Notes: generated by a model from the letters alone, not told the origin. Numbered from the stretch's first letter, positions 1-9,208 are shown. The stretch is DNA of 64,000 bases from Mycobacterium sp. DL440 (GCF_011745145.1 NZ_CP050191.1:4419327-4483326), one strand, 5' to 3'. Made by a program: numbers and translations.

Positions 1-1
1 A

Positions 2-1501
2 GCCGTCAAGTCGTACCGGGCGCGCCTTGACGGTATCGACGCCAGCACATTGACGTTGGACGCCCAGCTGGACCTCGAGCAGACCAAGCATGCACTCGAC
101 GGAATGTTGTTGCGCGAGCAGGTTATTCGTCCATGGGCGAAGAACCCCGACACATACAGCAGCGGTATCACCAACGACGCATACGTCATGATCTCGCGCA
201 GTTTCGCTCCGCCCGAACAACGTCTGCGGTCATTGACCAGCAGGTTGAAGCTGATGCCGGCTGCGCTCGCCCACGCCCGTGAGAATCTCGACGATTCGCC
301 GCGAATCTACACTCAGGTCGCGATCGACCAGGTCGACGGCAACCGCCATTTCTTCGCCCACGACGTTCCCGCAGCGTTCGCCGGCGTGAAAGACCCTGCA
401 TTACTGGCCGAGTTCGGCAAGGCCAATGACGCGGTGGTCACGGCACTGAGCGACTACAAGGCCTGGCTGGAGAACGACCTACTGCCACGGTCCAACGGTT
501 CGTTCGCGTACGGCGCGGAAACGTATCGGAAGGTACTCGACGCCGACGAGATGATCACCACGCCACTGCCCGATCTGCTGTCGGTGGCAAACGAAGACCT
601 CGCACGCAACCAGAAGGCCTTCACCGAGGCGGCCCGGCAGATCGATCCCGCCAAGGCTCCATTCGACGTGTTGGCCGACGTACAGAAGGACTTCCCGCCT
701 GCCTCGGACCTGCTGGCGGCTACCCAGGAAAATCTCGACAGTCTGGCCCAGTTCGTCCGCGAGAAGCAGATCGTCGATGTCCCACCGGCTCCGCCGGCGA
801 AGGTGGTAGAGACACCGCCGTTCATGCGCGCCACCACCTCGGCATCGATGGACATCCCCGGACCGTTCGAGAAGGCGGCGACCGAAGCGTATTTCAACAT
901 GACCCTGCCCGATCCATCCTGGCCGAAAGACGAGCAGGACGAGTTCATGTCGCAGTGGTATCGCCCGTCGATCAGCAATGTATCCGTCCACGAGGTGTGG
1001 CCTGGGCACTACCTGCAGTTCCTCTACGCCAAGGACTATCCGTCCGACGTCCGCAAGGTGTTCGGCGCGACAAGCAATTTCGAGGGATGGGCGCACTACT
1101 GCGAGCAGATGATGCTCGACGAAGGGTTGCACGCCGACGATCCGCGCTACCGGTTGGCCCAGGTCCAGGATGCCCTGCTGCGCGATGTCCGATTCATCGT
1201 CGGCATCAAGATGCACACCGAAGGCATGACCGTCGAACAGGCCCAGCGAATGTTCGTCGAGCAGGCCTATCAGCCTGAACCGGTCGCGGAATCGGAGGCC
1301 AAGCGCGGTACTTCGGACGCCACCTACGGCTACTACACCATGGGCAAACTGGCCATCCTGAAACTGCGTGACGACTACCGAAAAGCGGTCGGTGACGCAT
1401 TCTCGCTCAAGGCTTTCCACGATGCGTTCGTGAGGATTGGGCCGCTCCCCCTGCCGCTGATCCGCAAGGTGATGCTGGGCCAGACGGGTGATCTGTTCTA
1501 G
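2..1501 (+). CDS. DUF885 family protein, 5' end outside the window
   Basis: The reading frame is open back to base 2 with no stop, so the gene begins upstream of the window and about 500 C-terminal residues are visible. DUF885 proteins are usually near 560-600 aa, so roughly 60-100 residues are missing. The HEVWPGHYLQ motif near base 990 is the family's zinc-protease-like HExxxGH signature, and a Glu-rich helix follows (NFEGWAHYCEQMM). This suggests a metal-dependent hydrolase or peptidase, but the substrate is unknown for the family. The stop codon overlaps the stop of the convergent GH5-like gene, the two sharing the bases CTAG. No signal sequence can be judged because the N-terminus is missing. 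The family call is firm; the function is open. Confidence 0.85.
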   Translation, partial: AVKSYRARLDGIDASTLTLDAQLDLEQTKHALDGMLLREQVIRPWAKNPDTYSSGITNDAYVMISRSFAPPEQRLRSLTSRLKLMPAALAHARENLDDSPRIYTQVAIDQVDGNRHFFAHDVPAAFAGVKDPALLAEFGKANDAVVTALSDYKAWLENDLLPRSNGSFAYGAETYRKVLDADEMITTPLPDLLSVANEDLARNQKAFTEAARQIDPAKAPFDVLADVQKDFPPASDLLAATQENLDSLAQFVREKQIVDVPPAPPAKVVETPPFMRATTSASMDIPGPFEKAATEAYFNMTLPDPSWPKDEQDEFMSQWYRPSISNVSVHEVWPGHYLQFLYAKDYPSDVRKVFGATSNFEGWAHYCEQMMLDEGLHADDPRYRLAQVQDALLRDVRFIVGIKMHTEGMTVEQAQRMFVEQAYQPEPVAESEAKRGTSDATYGYYTMGKLAILKLRDDYRKAVGDAFSLKAFHDAFVRIGPLPLPLIRKVMLGQTGDLF

Positions 1502-2643
1502 ACCCGGGTGGTCAGCTTCCGCAGTGTCTGATATTCGGCGTCGCGATAAGGCCGTCCATCCGGCTGCAGCAGATCGCTGAACCACACATTCGGCACCTTC
1601 GTATAGGGCTTGTCCCACGAATCCCACGGAAAGTACGTCTGGGTCTTGCCGGCCACCAGGCCCCAGCTGTAGGCACCGACGTTGTGCCGCTTGGCAACCG
1701 GAAGCACACCTTCGACGGTGCTGCCCTGGTCTCGAGCCAGGTACTCGGTGCACAGGATCGGCCTACCCAACGGGGCGAGTTCGGCGATGCGGGCTTCGAA
1801 TTCGGCAGGGCCGGCGTACGAATGGAACGAGATGATGTCGGAGTTGTCGAGCTGGAAGCTGTCCATCTCGCTGCGGCTTCCGCGGTCCCAACTGCCCTGC
1901 CACACGCCGCTGGTCAAGGGCTGCACGGCATTGACCGAACGCGCCCAGCCGAACACCTGGGGCAGCAGTCCCCCGACCGCGTCGATCTTGTCCTTGCGTT
2001 CGACCTTGCGGTACTGCTTGGCGGGGTTGTCCGGCTCGTTCCACAGGTCCCAACCCAGGACCCGGTTGTCGTTGCGGAACTGGCTCATCACCCCGACCAC
2101 GTAGTCACGCAGCACGGGCCGGTAGCGAGGGTCGTCGATGCGTTGCGCCCCGGGGCTCTGCACCCAGCCTGAGTTGTGCACACCCGGCGTCGGTGCCCGC
2201 TGCGCACCGACCTGCGGATTCGGATCCCAGCACGAGTCGAAGAACACGAACAACGGCTTGATGCCTTGACGCGCCGCGATCCCGACGAATTGGGCCAGCC
2301 TGCTTTGGAATCCGGCACGGTCCTGCGCCCACAGCAGATCGTGCAGGAACACCCGCACCGTGTTGAACCCGAGTAGGCGGCACGCCCCCAATTCACTGTC
2401 GATGCGCCGCGCGTCGTAGGTGCCGGGGGCAAACATCTCGATCTGGTTGATCGCGTTGGAGGTGATGAAGTTGGTGCCCACCAACCAGCCCTGCGCCTGA
2501 TACCACGCGTTGGCCCGTTCGACCGGCCACTGGCCTGGTGCGGCGGTCGCCCGCGGGATCATGGAAAGAGGGGCCAGTACCTGAGGAAGAGCCGCCGCTG
2601 CTGCCAGTACCAGCGGGATCTTGAGGGCCGTTCGACGGTGCAC
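1498..2643 (-). CDS. Secreted glycoside hydrolase, GH5 cellulase-like
   Basis: A 381-aa protein starting at a GTG codon. The N-terminus has an arginine pair (HRRTALK) followed by a hydrophobic Ala/Leu stretch and AxA near residue 34, which fits a Tat-type export signal. The TIM-barrel glycosidase features are GWDLWNEPDN with the probable acid/base Glu203, HSY near residues 274-276, and ILCTEY with the probable nucleophile Glu300. It therefore probably cleaves a beta-linked glycan outside the cell; cellulose, mannan or a cell-wall glycan cannot be told apart. No carbohydrate-binding module is present. No clear Shine-Dalgarno precedes the GTG. It converges on and touches the end of the DUF885 gene. 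Confidence 0.8.
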   Translation of the reverse strand: MHRRTALKIPLVLAAAAALPQVLAPLSMIPRATAAPGQWPVERANAWYQAQGWLVGTNFITSNAINQIEMFAPGTYDARRIDSELGACRLLGFNTVRVFLHDLLWAQDRAGFQSRLAQFVGIAARQGIKPLFVFFDSCWDPNPQVGAQRAPTPGVHNSGWVQSPGAQRIDDPRYRPVLRDYVVGVMSQFRNDNRVLGWDLWNEPDNPAKQYRKVERKDKIDAVGGLLPQVFGWARSVNAVQPLTSGVWQGSWDRGSRSEMDSFQLDNSDIISFHSYAGPAEFEARIAELAPLGRPILCTEYLARDQGSTVEGVLPVAKRHNVGAYSWGLVAGKTQTYFPWDSWDKPYTKVPNVWFSDLLQPDGRPYRDAEYQTLRKLTTRV

Positions 2644-2734
2644 CTAGTGAACATAGTGGTGCTCAGCAAATACCCCGACCTCCCGGATGGCATTGCAACC
2701 ATTGAGGTTTCAGATCGTTATCAATTCGGCACCC

Positions 2735-3436
2735 TCAGAGCTTGCTCACCGTGAAATCCGCCGCCTGCCCCGGCATCCCGTTGAGCAGGTAGGCGCTGTG
2801 CGCGAAGTTGGGGACCCCGGCCGGCGTTCCGTCGCAGATGGTGTCACCCGGCTCGCACAACTCGATGGTCTTGTCCTTGAACCGGGGGCCGATCACCATT
2901 GCCGGCGCGCCGATGTCGCGCATGAACTCGTCGGACGGCGTACCCAGTAGCACCACCGAGGCCACATGGTCGGCCACCGCGGGAGGCATGGGCTGGGGGA
3001 TGAACTCCTTGTACTCGGGCGGGATGCCGTCCGGAATGGTGGCCGCAGTGGTGTAACCGGCTACCACGGCGCCCTGGGAGTATCCGCCCAACACCACCTT
3101 GGTGTTGGGGCAGTCCCTGGCCGTGGCCTCGATGTGGCTGGACGCATCCCGGATGCCGTCGACGACCGTCTTGGCGAATTCGATCCGGTCGCCGAAGTTC
3201 CCACTGGCTTGGTAGTTCACCGGATACACCTCGACCGACCGTTGTCCGGCACGTGCACGCAGCGCGTCGACAAAGGTCTGTCCGGGGCCGCCGACCCCGG
3301 GCGGCTCGTAGGTGCCGCGGGCGAACACCACCTCGACATCCGGGCACGGCTGCGCCGACGCGGCGGGCATGGGTGCGATGGGGACGGCGCAAGCAGCGAT
3401 CAGCGCCGCGCCCTGGAACAATTTGAAGACGTTCAT
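2735..3436 (-). CDS. Secreted cutinase-family esterase (Culp)
   Basis: A 233-aa serine esterase with an export signal ending near ASA (residue 28). The catalytic Ser120 sits in GGYSQGA, the probable catalytic Asp198 in CEPGDTIC, and His213 in FAHSAY, giving the cutinase triad. Cys31/Cys109 and Cys194/Cys201 are placed for the two conserved disulfides. Mycobacterial cutinase-like proteins hydrolyse lipid or polysorbate esters at the cell surface; the paralogue cannot be assigned from sequence alone. The ATG at 3436 has a GTGGAG ribosome site just upstream. It stands alone, with short non-coding stretches on both sides. Confidence 0.9.
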   Translation of the reverse strand: MNVFKLFQGAALIAACAVPIAPMPAASAQPCPDVEVVFARGTYEPPGVGGPGQTFVDALRARAGQRSVEVYPVNYQASGNFGDRIEFAKTVVDGIRDASSHIEATARDCPNTKVVLGGYSQGAVVAGYTTAATIPDGIPPEYKEFIPQPMPPAVADHVASVVLLGTPSDEFMRDIGAPAMVIGPRFKDKTIELCEPGDTICDGTPAGVPNFAHSAYLLNGMPGQAADFTVSKL

Positions 3437-3520
3437 TTCGACTCCACGCCTACCGGATCGTGTCGAACGTTACGGTTCCCTATGCTGGCACATCCCAAAC
3501 CTCAAAAACAGGGCTCGGGA

Positions 3521-4195
3521 CTATCCCAGCGGTACATCCAGGTAGGGCCGCGGGTCGGCCGCACCCGGACCGTCGAAGTGCCACCATTCCCCCGAGTACA
3601 CGGCCAGCCCGCCGGCTTTCATGGCCTCGCGCAGCCTCGCCCGATTGGCCTGAGCCGCGGGGCTCACCCCATCGGTGGCGTACGCCAAGCTGCGCGGCGT
3701 GAAGTCGTCGAACCCGGTGCCCATGTCGACCAGCGACCCCCCGCTGGCGATCGTCACGTCGACCGAGCGGCCGGCCTCGTGACTGCGGGCGTAGGCGCTC
3801 GGGCGGGCCACCCAATTGGGATTCGACACCACCTCGAACATCCTCACCTGAACCTCATGTGGTCGGTAGCAGTCCCAGAACACCAGCTTGTCGGGCCGCA
3901 AGGCGGCGGCCGCGGCAGCGAGCCCGGGGGCCATGGACTCGTGCACCAGGCAGGGAGCGCCGGCCGGATAGAGCCGCTGACCGACGAAGTTGTCGGTGGT
4001 CGCATACCGGAGGTCGATCACCGCGTCGGGCACCACCGAGCGCACGTCGACCAGCCCGGCCTCAGCCGCCGGCCTGGCTGACGCCACCGGCGCCCAGACG
4101 AGGCCGGCCAGCAGAAACAGACAGCCCGCGGCCGCCAGTACCGTGGCGAACAGCCGACGCACTATTGCGGAAATGGCACTCTCTTCTTTAGGCAT
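3521..4195 (-). CDS. D-alanyl-D-alanine dipeptidase, VanX/DdpX-like (peptidase M15D)
   Basis: A zinc dipeptidase of about 224 aa. The start at 4195 is preferred over the longer frame because GGAAAG lies 4 bases upstream and it leads directly into a membrane or signal segment (residues 11-40, ending ASA). The zinc and catalytic residues of the family are all present: SHEAGRSVD gives His139 and Asp146, and GEWWHFD gives Glu203 and His206. VanX-type enzymes hydrolyse D-Ala-D-Ala. In species without vanHA-like genes they are thought to recycle peptidoglycan peptides. No vanA or vanH is in view, so resistance is not implied. It diverges from the molybdenum hydroxylase operon, with 117 bp between the starts. 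Confidence 0.88.
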   Translation of the reverse strand: MPKEESAISAIVRRLFATVLAAAGCLFLLAGLVWAPVASARPAAEAGLVDVRSVVPDAVIDLRYATTDNFVGQRLYPAGAPCLVHESMAPGLAAAAAALRPDKLVFWDCYRPHEVQVRMFEVVSNPNWVARPSAYARSHEAGRSVDVTIASGGSLVDMGTGFDDFTPRSLAYATDGVSPAAQANRARLREAMKAGGLAVYSGEWWHFDGPGAADPRPYLDVPLG

Positions 4196-4312
4196 ATCGC
4201 TTTCCGATGTACGATAATCACACTCTTGATGCGGGCGTCGGAACCCCGACGGCCGGTGGGTTATGCGCATAAGTGCTGCGCCCAAACTGACCGACGGAAT
4301 TGGAGTGATCCT

Positions 4313-6709
4313 ATGGCGTCAGCCGTACCGGAGACCGTCGCAACCCGCTATGCCGGCAGACGGGTCGAGCGGGTCGAGGACACCCGCCTGCTCACCGGAC
4401 GCGGCACGTACGTCGACGACATCACGCGGCCCGGCATGCTGCACGCCTGCTTTGTCCGCAGTCCCTACGCGCATGCGAAATTCACCGCCATCGACGCCGC
4501 CGCGGCCCTGGCGTTGCCCGGCGTGCACGCCGTGCTGACCGCCGCTGATCTCAACCCCGAGGTCAAGGAGGCCTGGCACGCCGTCGCCGGCAAGGACATC
4601 CCCGACACCCCGCGGCCACCCCTGGCCGAGGGCGAGGTGAAGTTCGTCGGCGATCCGGTGGCCCTTGTCATCGCCGAGAGCCGCTACATCGCCGAGGATG
4701 CGGTCGACCTGGTCGACGTCGACTACGAACCGCTGCCCGCGATCGCCGACTTCCGCGGGGCCCTGACCTCCGACGTGTCCGTCCACGAAGCCTTCCCCGA
4801 CAACAATGCCGGCGGTATGGCGGGAATGCCGCCGGACGAGGAGGTTTTCGGTGCCGCTGCGCATGTGGTGAAGGAACACATCTATCAGCAGATGCACGTG
4901 CCGGTGCCGATCGAGTGCCGCGGCATGGTCACCGAATGGACGCAGTCGACCGGCGAGCTGACCATCTGGGCGTCCACCCAGACCCCACACGAACTCCGCG
5001 CGTTCGCGGCCCGCTTGCTCGGCATCCCGGCCCAGCACGTGCGGGTCATCATGCGCGACACCGGCGGCGGGTTCGGGCAGAAGGTCGTCCCGATGCGCGA
5101 GGACATGTGCATCATGCTGGCCGCCCGCAAGGTTTCCACCGCGACGTCGAACGCGCGATCAGGCACAGCGCTGAAGTGGATCGAGGACCGCCGCGAGAAC
5201 TTGATGTCGGCCGGTCAGTCCCGCCACGTCGACGGCGACGTACGGATGGCCTTCGATGACGCCGGCAACATCTTGGCCGCCGACATCGACTTCGTCCAGG
5301 ACGTCGGCTCCTACCCCACCCCCTACCCGGTGCTGACCACCGCGGCCATCGGCATGTTCTTCCCCGGCCCGTACCGGGTGCCCAAGGCCAGCTTTAACTA
5401 CAAGACAGTGTTCTCCAACACCGCGGGCCTGCACGCGTACCGCGGGCCGTGGCAGTACGAAACCCTCACCCGCGAAATACTTCTCGACATCGCCGCGCGC
5501 AAGATGGGCCTGGATCCGGTGGACCTGCGGCGCAAGAACCTGCTCCGCAGGGACGAGATGCCCTATTTCAACCCGAATGGCATGCCCTATGACCACGTCG
5601 CCCCGATCGAGACCTTCGAGCAGGCGGTGAAGATCCTCGACCACGAGGGCTTCCGTAAAGAGCAGGCCGAGGCGCTGGCCCAGGGCCGCTACCTCGGGCT
5701 GGGCTTCTCGGCCTACATCGAGCCGACCGGCGCGGCCACCGGCCACCTGGCCAGCGAGGGCTGCACCATCCGGATGGAGCCGACCGGCAAGATCAACGTC
5801 TACGTCAACGGCGGATCCACCGGAAACAGCTTGGAAACCACCGTCATCCAGCTCACTGCCGACGCACTGGGCGCCGATATCAACGATGTCGCCACCATCC
5901 AGGGTGACACCGCGGTGACCCCCTACGGCGCGGGCACCCAGGGCAGCCGCAGCGCCCCGATGACGGCCGGCGCGGTCAACGAGGCCGGCACCATCCTGCG
6001 CAACCAGCTGGTCGCGATGGCCGCAGCCCGACTCGAGGTCGAGGAGTCCGAGATCGAGCTCGGCGGGTCGAGGGCAGTTGTCCGCGACGATGCCGAAAAG
6101 AGCGTGAGCTTCGCCGATCTGGCCTTCCGCGCCCACTACGAGCCGCAGATGCTGCCGCCGGGCATGTCGGCGAACCTGGAAGCCACCGCGCGATTCGTCT
6201 CGCCGCCGACCGCAATGATCCACTGGGCGAACGCGACCCACGCCTGCACCTGCGAGGTCGACGTCGTCACCGGGCATGTCACCCTCACCCGCTACATCGT
6301 CAGCGAGGATGTCGGCCCGATGATCAACCCCAACGTGGTCGAGGGCCAGATCGCCGGTGGCACCGTCCAAGGTATCGGCGGGGCCCTGCTGGAGAAGCTG
6401 TCTTACGACGATGCCGGAAACCCGTTGTCCTCAACGTTTGTCGACTATCTGTTGCCCACCGCCACCGAGGTTCCCGTGATCGAATACGGCCACGTCGAGA
6501 TCCCCGGCCCCGGCATCGGCGGCTACAAGGGCGCGGGCGAGGGTGGTGCCATCGGTTCGACGCCCGCGGTGATCAACGCCGTCAACGACGCGCTGGCCCC
6601 ACTCGGGGTCACCCTGACCACCCTGCCCGCCACCCCGGCAGCCATTGTCGAAGCCATCGAGCAGGCGCAGGAACCCCGCTCGAAGAAACAACACGGAAGG
6701 GACCACTGA
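4313..6709 (+). CDS. Molybdopterin-binding large subunit, xanthine dehydrogenase/CO dehydrogenase family
   Basis: A 798-aa subunit. The ATG at 4313 is chosen because GGAG lies about 8 bases upstream and the protein then begins at the usual family N-terminus. It carries the aldehyde oxidase/xanthine dehydrogenase a/b hammerhead domain (about residues 20-130), followed by the molybdenum cofactor domains. The Moco loop GGGFGQK is near residue 250, and a C-terminal KGAGEGG supplies the probable base Glu. The active-site loop reads AYRGPWQ. It is therefore neither the AYxCSFR of true form I CO dehydrogenase nor the AYRGAGR of form II, and oxidation of CO should not be assumed. It probably hydroxylates an organic aromatic or aldehyde substrate. 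It is first of four co-directional genes. Confidence 0.88.
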   Translation: MASAVPETVATRYAGRRVERVEDTRLLTGRGTYVDDITRPGMLHACFVRSPYAHAKFTAIDAAAALALPGVHAVLTAADLNPEVKEAWHAVAGKDIPDTPRPPLAEGEVKFVGDPVALVIAESRYIAEDAVDLVDVDYEPLPAIADFRGALTSDVSVHEAFPDNNAGGMAGMPPDEEVFGAAAHVVKEHIYQQMHVPVPIECRGMVTEWTQSTGELTIWASTQTPHELRAFAARLLGIPAQHVRVIMRDTGGGFGQKVVPMREDMCIMLAARKVSTATSNARSGTALKWIEDRRENLMSAGQSRHVDGDVRMAFDDAGNILAADIDFVQDVGSYPTPYPVLTTAAIGMFFPGPYRVPKASFNYKTVFSNTAGLHAYRGPWQYETLTREILLDIAARKMGLDPVDLRRKNLLRRDEMPYFNPNGMPYDHVAPIETFEQAVKILDHEGFRKEQAEALAQGRYLGLGFSAYIEPTGAATGHLASEGCTIRMEPTGKINVYVNGGSTGNSLETTVIQLTADALGADINDVATIQGDTAVTPYGAGTQGSRSAPMTAGAVNEAGTILRNQLVAMAAARLEVEESEIELGGSRAVVRDDAEKSVSFADLAFRAHYEPQMLPPGMSANLEATARFVSPPTAMIHWANATHACTCEVDVVTGHVTLTRYIVSEDVGPMINPNVVEGQIAGGTVQGIGGALLEKLSYDDAGNPLSSTFVDYLLPTATEVPVIEYGHVEIPGPGIGGYKGAGEGGAIGSTPAVINAVNDALAPLGVTLTTLPATPAAIVEAIEQAQEPRSKKQHGRDH

Positions 6710-6711
6710 TC

Positions 6712-7413
6712 GTGGAGCTCAACAACGAATTCCGGGTCGCGGTACCGGTGGCGAAAACCTGGGAGGTTCTCACCGACGTCGAACGCGTCGCCCCGTGTCT
6801 GCCCGGCGCTACCCTCCTGAGCGTGGACGGTGACGACTTCACCGGTGCGGTCAAGGTCAAGGTCGGCCCGATCACGGTGTCCTACCAGGGCAATGCGACG
6901 TTCCAGGAAAAGGACGCCGCGGCCCAACGGGTCGTGCTCAAGGCCAACGGCAAGGAGACCCGCGGCAACGGCACCGCCTCGGCCATCGTGACGGCCCAAC
7001 TGAAGGACGAGGGCGATGCCACGTTGGTTGTCGTCACCACAGATCTGGCCATCTCCGGCAAGGCCGCCCAGTTCGGCCGCGGCGTGCTGGCCGATGTGTC
7101 GGGCAGCCTGATCGACCAGTTCGCCAAGAGCCTGGAGACCGAGTTGCTCGGTGGCACCGCTCCTTTGGCTGAAACCGGCTCCGCCGCAGGGTCATCCGAA
7201 CAGGCGCCGCAGGAAGCGGCCCCGATCAACGCGCTGGCCCTGGCCAAGGTGATGGCGGTGCCGATGGCCAAACGCTTCGCCCCGGCCATCGGCGCGGTCG
7301 CCGCCGCAGGTGTGCTCGGCTTCCTGTTCGGCCGGGCCGGTCGCAACAAGCGGAAGAGCAGCGGACTCACCACCGAGGACCTGCACGCCGCGCTGCTCCG
7401 GTTGGTGTCATGA
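6712..7413 (+). CDS. CoxG-like SRPBCC protein of the molybdenum hydroxylase operon
   Basis: A 233-aa protein starting at a GTG two bases after the large-subunit stop, with GGAAGGGA ahead of it. Residues 1-150 form an SRPBCC/CoxG lipid-cavity fold (EFRVAVPVAKTWEVL, CLPGATLL, VKVGPITVSYQG). An Ala/Pro-rich linker follows. A hydrophobic segment near residues 195-215 then ends in basic residues (GRAGRNKRKSS), consistent with a membrane tail. CoxG proteins are reported to recruit CO dehydrogenase-type enzymes to the membrane and assist electron transfer to quinones. By analogy this protein may anchor the present hydroxylase to the cell membrane. The last four bases overlap the next gene's start. 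Confidence 0.85.
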   Translation: MELNNEFRVAVPVAKTWEVLTDVERVAPCLPGATLLSVDGDDFTGAVKVKVGPITVSYQGNATFQEKDAAAQRVVLKANGKETRGNGTASAIVTAQLKDEGDATLVVVTTDLAISGKAAQFGRGVLADVSGSLIDQFAKSLETELLGGTAPLAETGSAAGSSEQAPQEAAPINALALAKVMAVPMAKRFAPAIGAVAAAGVLGFLFGRAGRNKRKSSGLTTEDLHAALLRLVS

Positions 7414-8297
7414 AGTCCGCCCCGTTTGCGTATCACCGGCCCGAGACGGTGACCGAGGCAGTGTCCATGCTCGGCGAGTTCGGCGAGGACGCCAAGATAA
7501 TCGCGGGCGGGCAGAGCCTGGTGCCCATGCTGGCCATGCGCCTGACGCACTTCGAGAACCTGATCGACATCTCACGGCTGCCCGAATTGAACGATATATC
7601 ACTGCAGGGCAACGAGGTTCGGATCGGCGCCGCCACCCCGCACGCGATGGTCGGACTGGACGACGAAGTCGCCGATTCGGTCCCGCTGCTGACCATGGCC
7701 ACGCCGCACATCGGGCACTTCCAAATCCGCAGCCGCGGCACCCTGGGCGGTGCCATCGCACATGCCGATCCGGCCGCCGAGTACGCGGCCGTCGCACTGG
7801 CCCTCGACGCGACCATCGAGGCCACCTCGGCGCGCGGCACCCGCCAGATCCCGGCCACGGAGTTCTTCACCGGCCTGTGGGAGACCTCGTTGGCCTCCGA
7901 CGAGATCCTGACCGCGGTGCGCTTCCCGGTGGCGTCGGGCCGCTGCGGATTCGGGATCGCCGAATTTGCCCGTCGCCACGGCGATTTCGCGATCGCCGGC
8001 GCGGTGGTCGGGTTCGAGCTCGACGAGGACGACCGGATCACCCGCTGCGGCATCGGCCTGTTGGGGCTGGGCTCCACGCCGCTGCGCGCCACCGGAGCTG
8101 AGGCTGCGGTGCTCGGCACTCCGATCGGCGGCATCACCGCCGACGAGATCGGCCGGCTGGCGATGTCCGAGCTCACCGACATTCCTTCCGATCTGCAGGG
8201 ATCGGCCTCCTACCGGGCGCGGATCGGCGCCGCCATGGTGTCCCGAGCCTGGACCCAGGCAATCACCCACGCCACCGAGGAGGCCCTCAATGCATGA
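7410..8297 (+). CDS. FAD-binding medium subunit of molybdenum hydroxylase (CoxM-like)
   Basis: A 295-aa flavoprotein whose ATG overlaps the preceding stop (ATGA), indicating translational coupling. FAD_binding_5 features are AGGQSLVPML near residue 32 and the GTLGGAIAHADPAAEY loop near residue 110. A CO dehydrogenase flavoprotein C-terminal domain follows. The subunit passes electrons from the 2Fe-2S subunit to a quinone or other acceptor. Its length is typical of CoxM/CutM proteins (280-300 aa). It is encoded between the CoxG-like gene and the iron-sulfur gene and overlaps the latter by 8 bases, so the four proteins are expected to be made together. Confidence 0.9.
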   Translation: MKSAPFAYHRPETVTEAVSMLGEFGEDAKIIAGGQSLVPMLAMRLTHFENLIDISRLPELNDISLQGNEVRIGAATPHAMVGLDDEVADSVPLLTMATPHIGHFQIRSRGTLGGAIAHADPAAEYAAVALALDATIEATSARGTRQIPATEFFTGLWETSLASDEILTAVRFPVASGRCGFGIAEFARRHGDFAIAGAVVGFELDEDDRITRCGIGLLGLGSTPLRATGAEAAVLGTPIGGITADEIGRLAMSELTDIPSDLQGSASYRARIGAAMVSRAWTQAITHATEEALNA

Positions 8298-8796
8298 ACT
8301 TCCGGTTGCGCTTTCGGTCAACGGCCGTGACTACCAGGATGTTGTCGAGCCCCGCGTAACGCTGGCCGATTTCCTGCGGGACAACTGCGGCCTCACCGGT
8401 ACCCACCTCGGCTGCGAGCACGGCGCCTGCGGTGCCTGCACGGTCCTGCTGGACGGCCAGGCGGTCCGGTCGTGCCTGGTGTTCGCGGTTCAGGTGGACG
8501 GTCAGGAGGTGACGACGGTCGAGGGCATCGCCGGCCCGGGTGGCGAGCTGTCTCCGGTGCAGTCCGCCCTCAAGGAATGCCACGGACTGCAGTGCGGCTT
8601 CTGTACCCCGGGATTCGTCACCTCGATCACCGCGTTGCTGCGCGACAACCCGAACCCCACCGATGCGGAGATCCGCGAGGGTCTCTCGGGCAACTTCTGC
8701 AGGTGCACCGGCTACCAGGGCATCGTCAACGCCGTGCACCGGGCCTGCAACCACGCTGAGAACACTGCCGAGCTCAAACCTCTAGCTCAGCAATGA
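8290..8796 (+). CDS. 2Fe-2S small subunit of molybdenum hydroxylase (CoxS-like)
   Basis: A 168-aa iron-sulfur subunit starting at the ATG at 8290, inside the end of the flavoprotein gene. The N-terminal plant-type ferredoxin cluster is CEHGACGACTVLLDG followed by a fourth Cys in VRSC. The C-terminal helical cluster is CGFCTPGF with CRCTGYQ. Both [2Fe-2S] sites of the family are therefore intact. It relays electrons from the molybdenum centre to FAD. Its final 23 bases overlap the convergent DUF1905 gene, so the two transcripts must run into each other. Together with the preceding genes it completes an L-G-M-S operon. Confidence 0.92.
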   Translation: MHELPVALSVNGRDYQDVVEPRVTLADFLRDNCGLTGTHLGCEHGACGACTVLLDGQAVRSCLVFAVQVDGQEVTTVEGIAGPGGELSPVQSALKECHGLQCGFCTPGFVTSITALLRDNPNPTDAEIREGLSGNFCRCTGYQGIVNAVHRACNHAENTAELKPLAQQ

Positions 8797-9208
8797 CTTT
8801 CGCGATGCGCCGGGATCGGGTCTCAGCGGCCTTGGCTCCTTGAACCGCCGTGACGTGGGCTTTCTGCTTGCTGTAAGACAGGCGTTCCCACTTGGCGGCG
8901 GCCCCCGCTGATCCCGCCAGGGCGGCCCGCAGATCATCGGGCACCTCCACGGTGCGCGGTTCGATGTCGACAGTCAGGTCCACGTCGATGGCATCGCCAC
9001 CGCCGATACCGGACTCGTTGCGACGCTCGGCGCTGAACGGAATCAGGAACTTGCCGCCCATCGGCGCGATCGTCGAGCGGTACCGGTAGCCGTTCACGTC
9101 GACCACGACTGCGGGGCGCTTTCCTGCTTGCAGCGCCTCCACCACGTGAGCGGGTACCTCGATACCGGTGTTGTTGCCGTCCTGGAACATCGTGGTCGAG
9201 AACTTCAT
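8774..9208 (-). CDS. DUF1905/YdeI-like protein
   Basis: The ATG at 9208 is preferred over 9226 because AGGGAGG lies just upstream, giving 144 aa. Residues 1-90 form the DUF1905 beta-barrel (FSTTMFQD, PAVVVDVNGYRYR, GKFLIPFSAERR). The C-terminal helical part (WERLSYSKQKAHV) resembles the OmdA/YdeI domain that ends with a helix of Arg/Lys and Glu. The family is widespread in actinobacteria and poorly understood; links to bacteriocin protection come from distant homologues. No operon partner is seen. The stop lies inside the iron-sulfur subunit gene. The family call is fairly safe; the function is unknown. Confidence 0.75.
   Translation of the reverse strand: MKFSTTMFQDGNNTGIEVPAHVVEALQAGKRPAVVVDVNGYRYRSTIAPMGGKFLIPFSAERRNESGIGGGDAIDVDLTVDIEPRTVEVPDDLRAALAGSAGAAAKWERLSYSKQKAHVTAVQGAKAAETRSRRIAKVIAELEV

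Noticed and set aside
479..1753. Large minus-strand reading frame of 424 codons
   Set aside because: It lies antisense to the DUF885 gene, has no domain, and its composition is that of a GC-rich shadow frame.
2966..4081. Plus-strand frame of 371 codons
   Set aside because: It is antisense to the cutinase and VanX-like genes, both of which have complete catalytic motifs.
5159..6370. Minus-strand frame of 403 codons across the molybdenum hydroxylase large subunit
   Set aside because: The protein has Gly/Val/Asp/Arg bias typical of an antisense shadow and no recognisable motif.
4313..8796. Naming the molybdenum operon coxLGMS and calling it CO dehydrogenase
   Set aside because: The active-site loop lacks the AYxCSFR signature, so CO oxidation is not supported.
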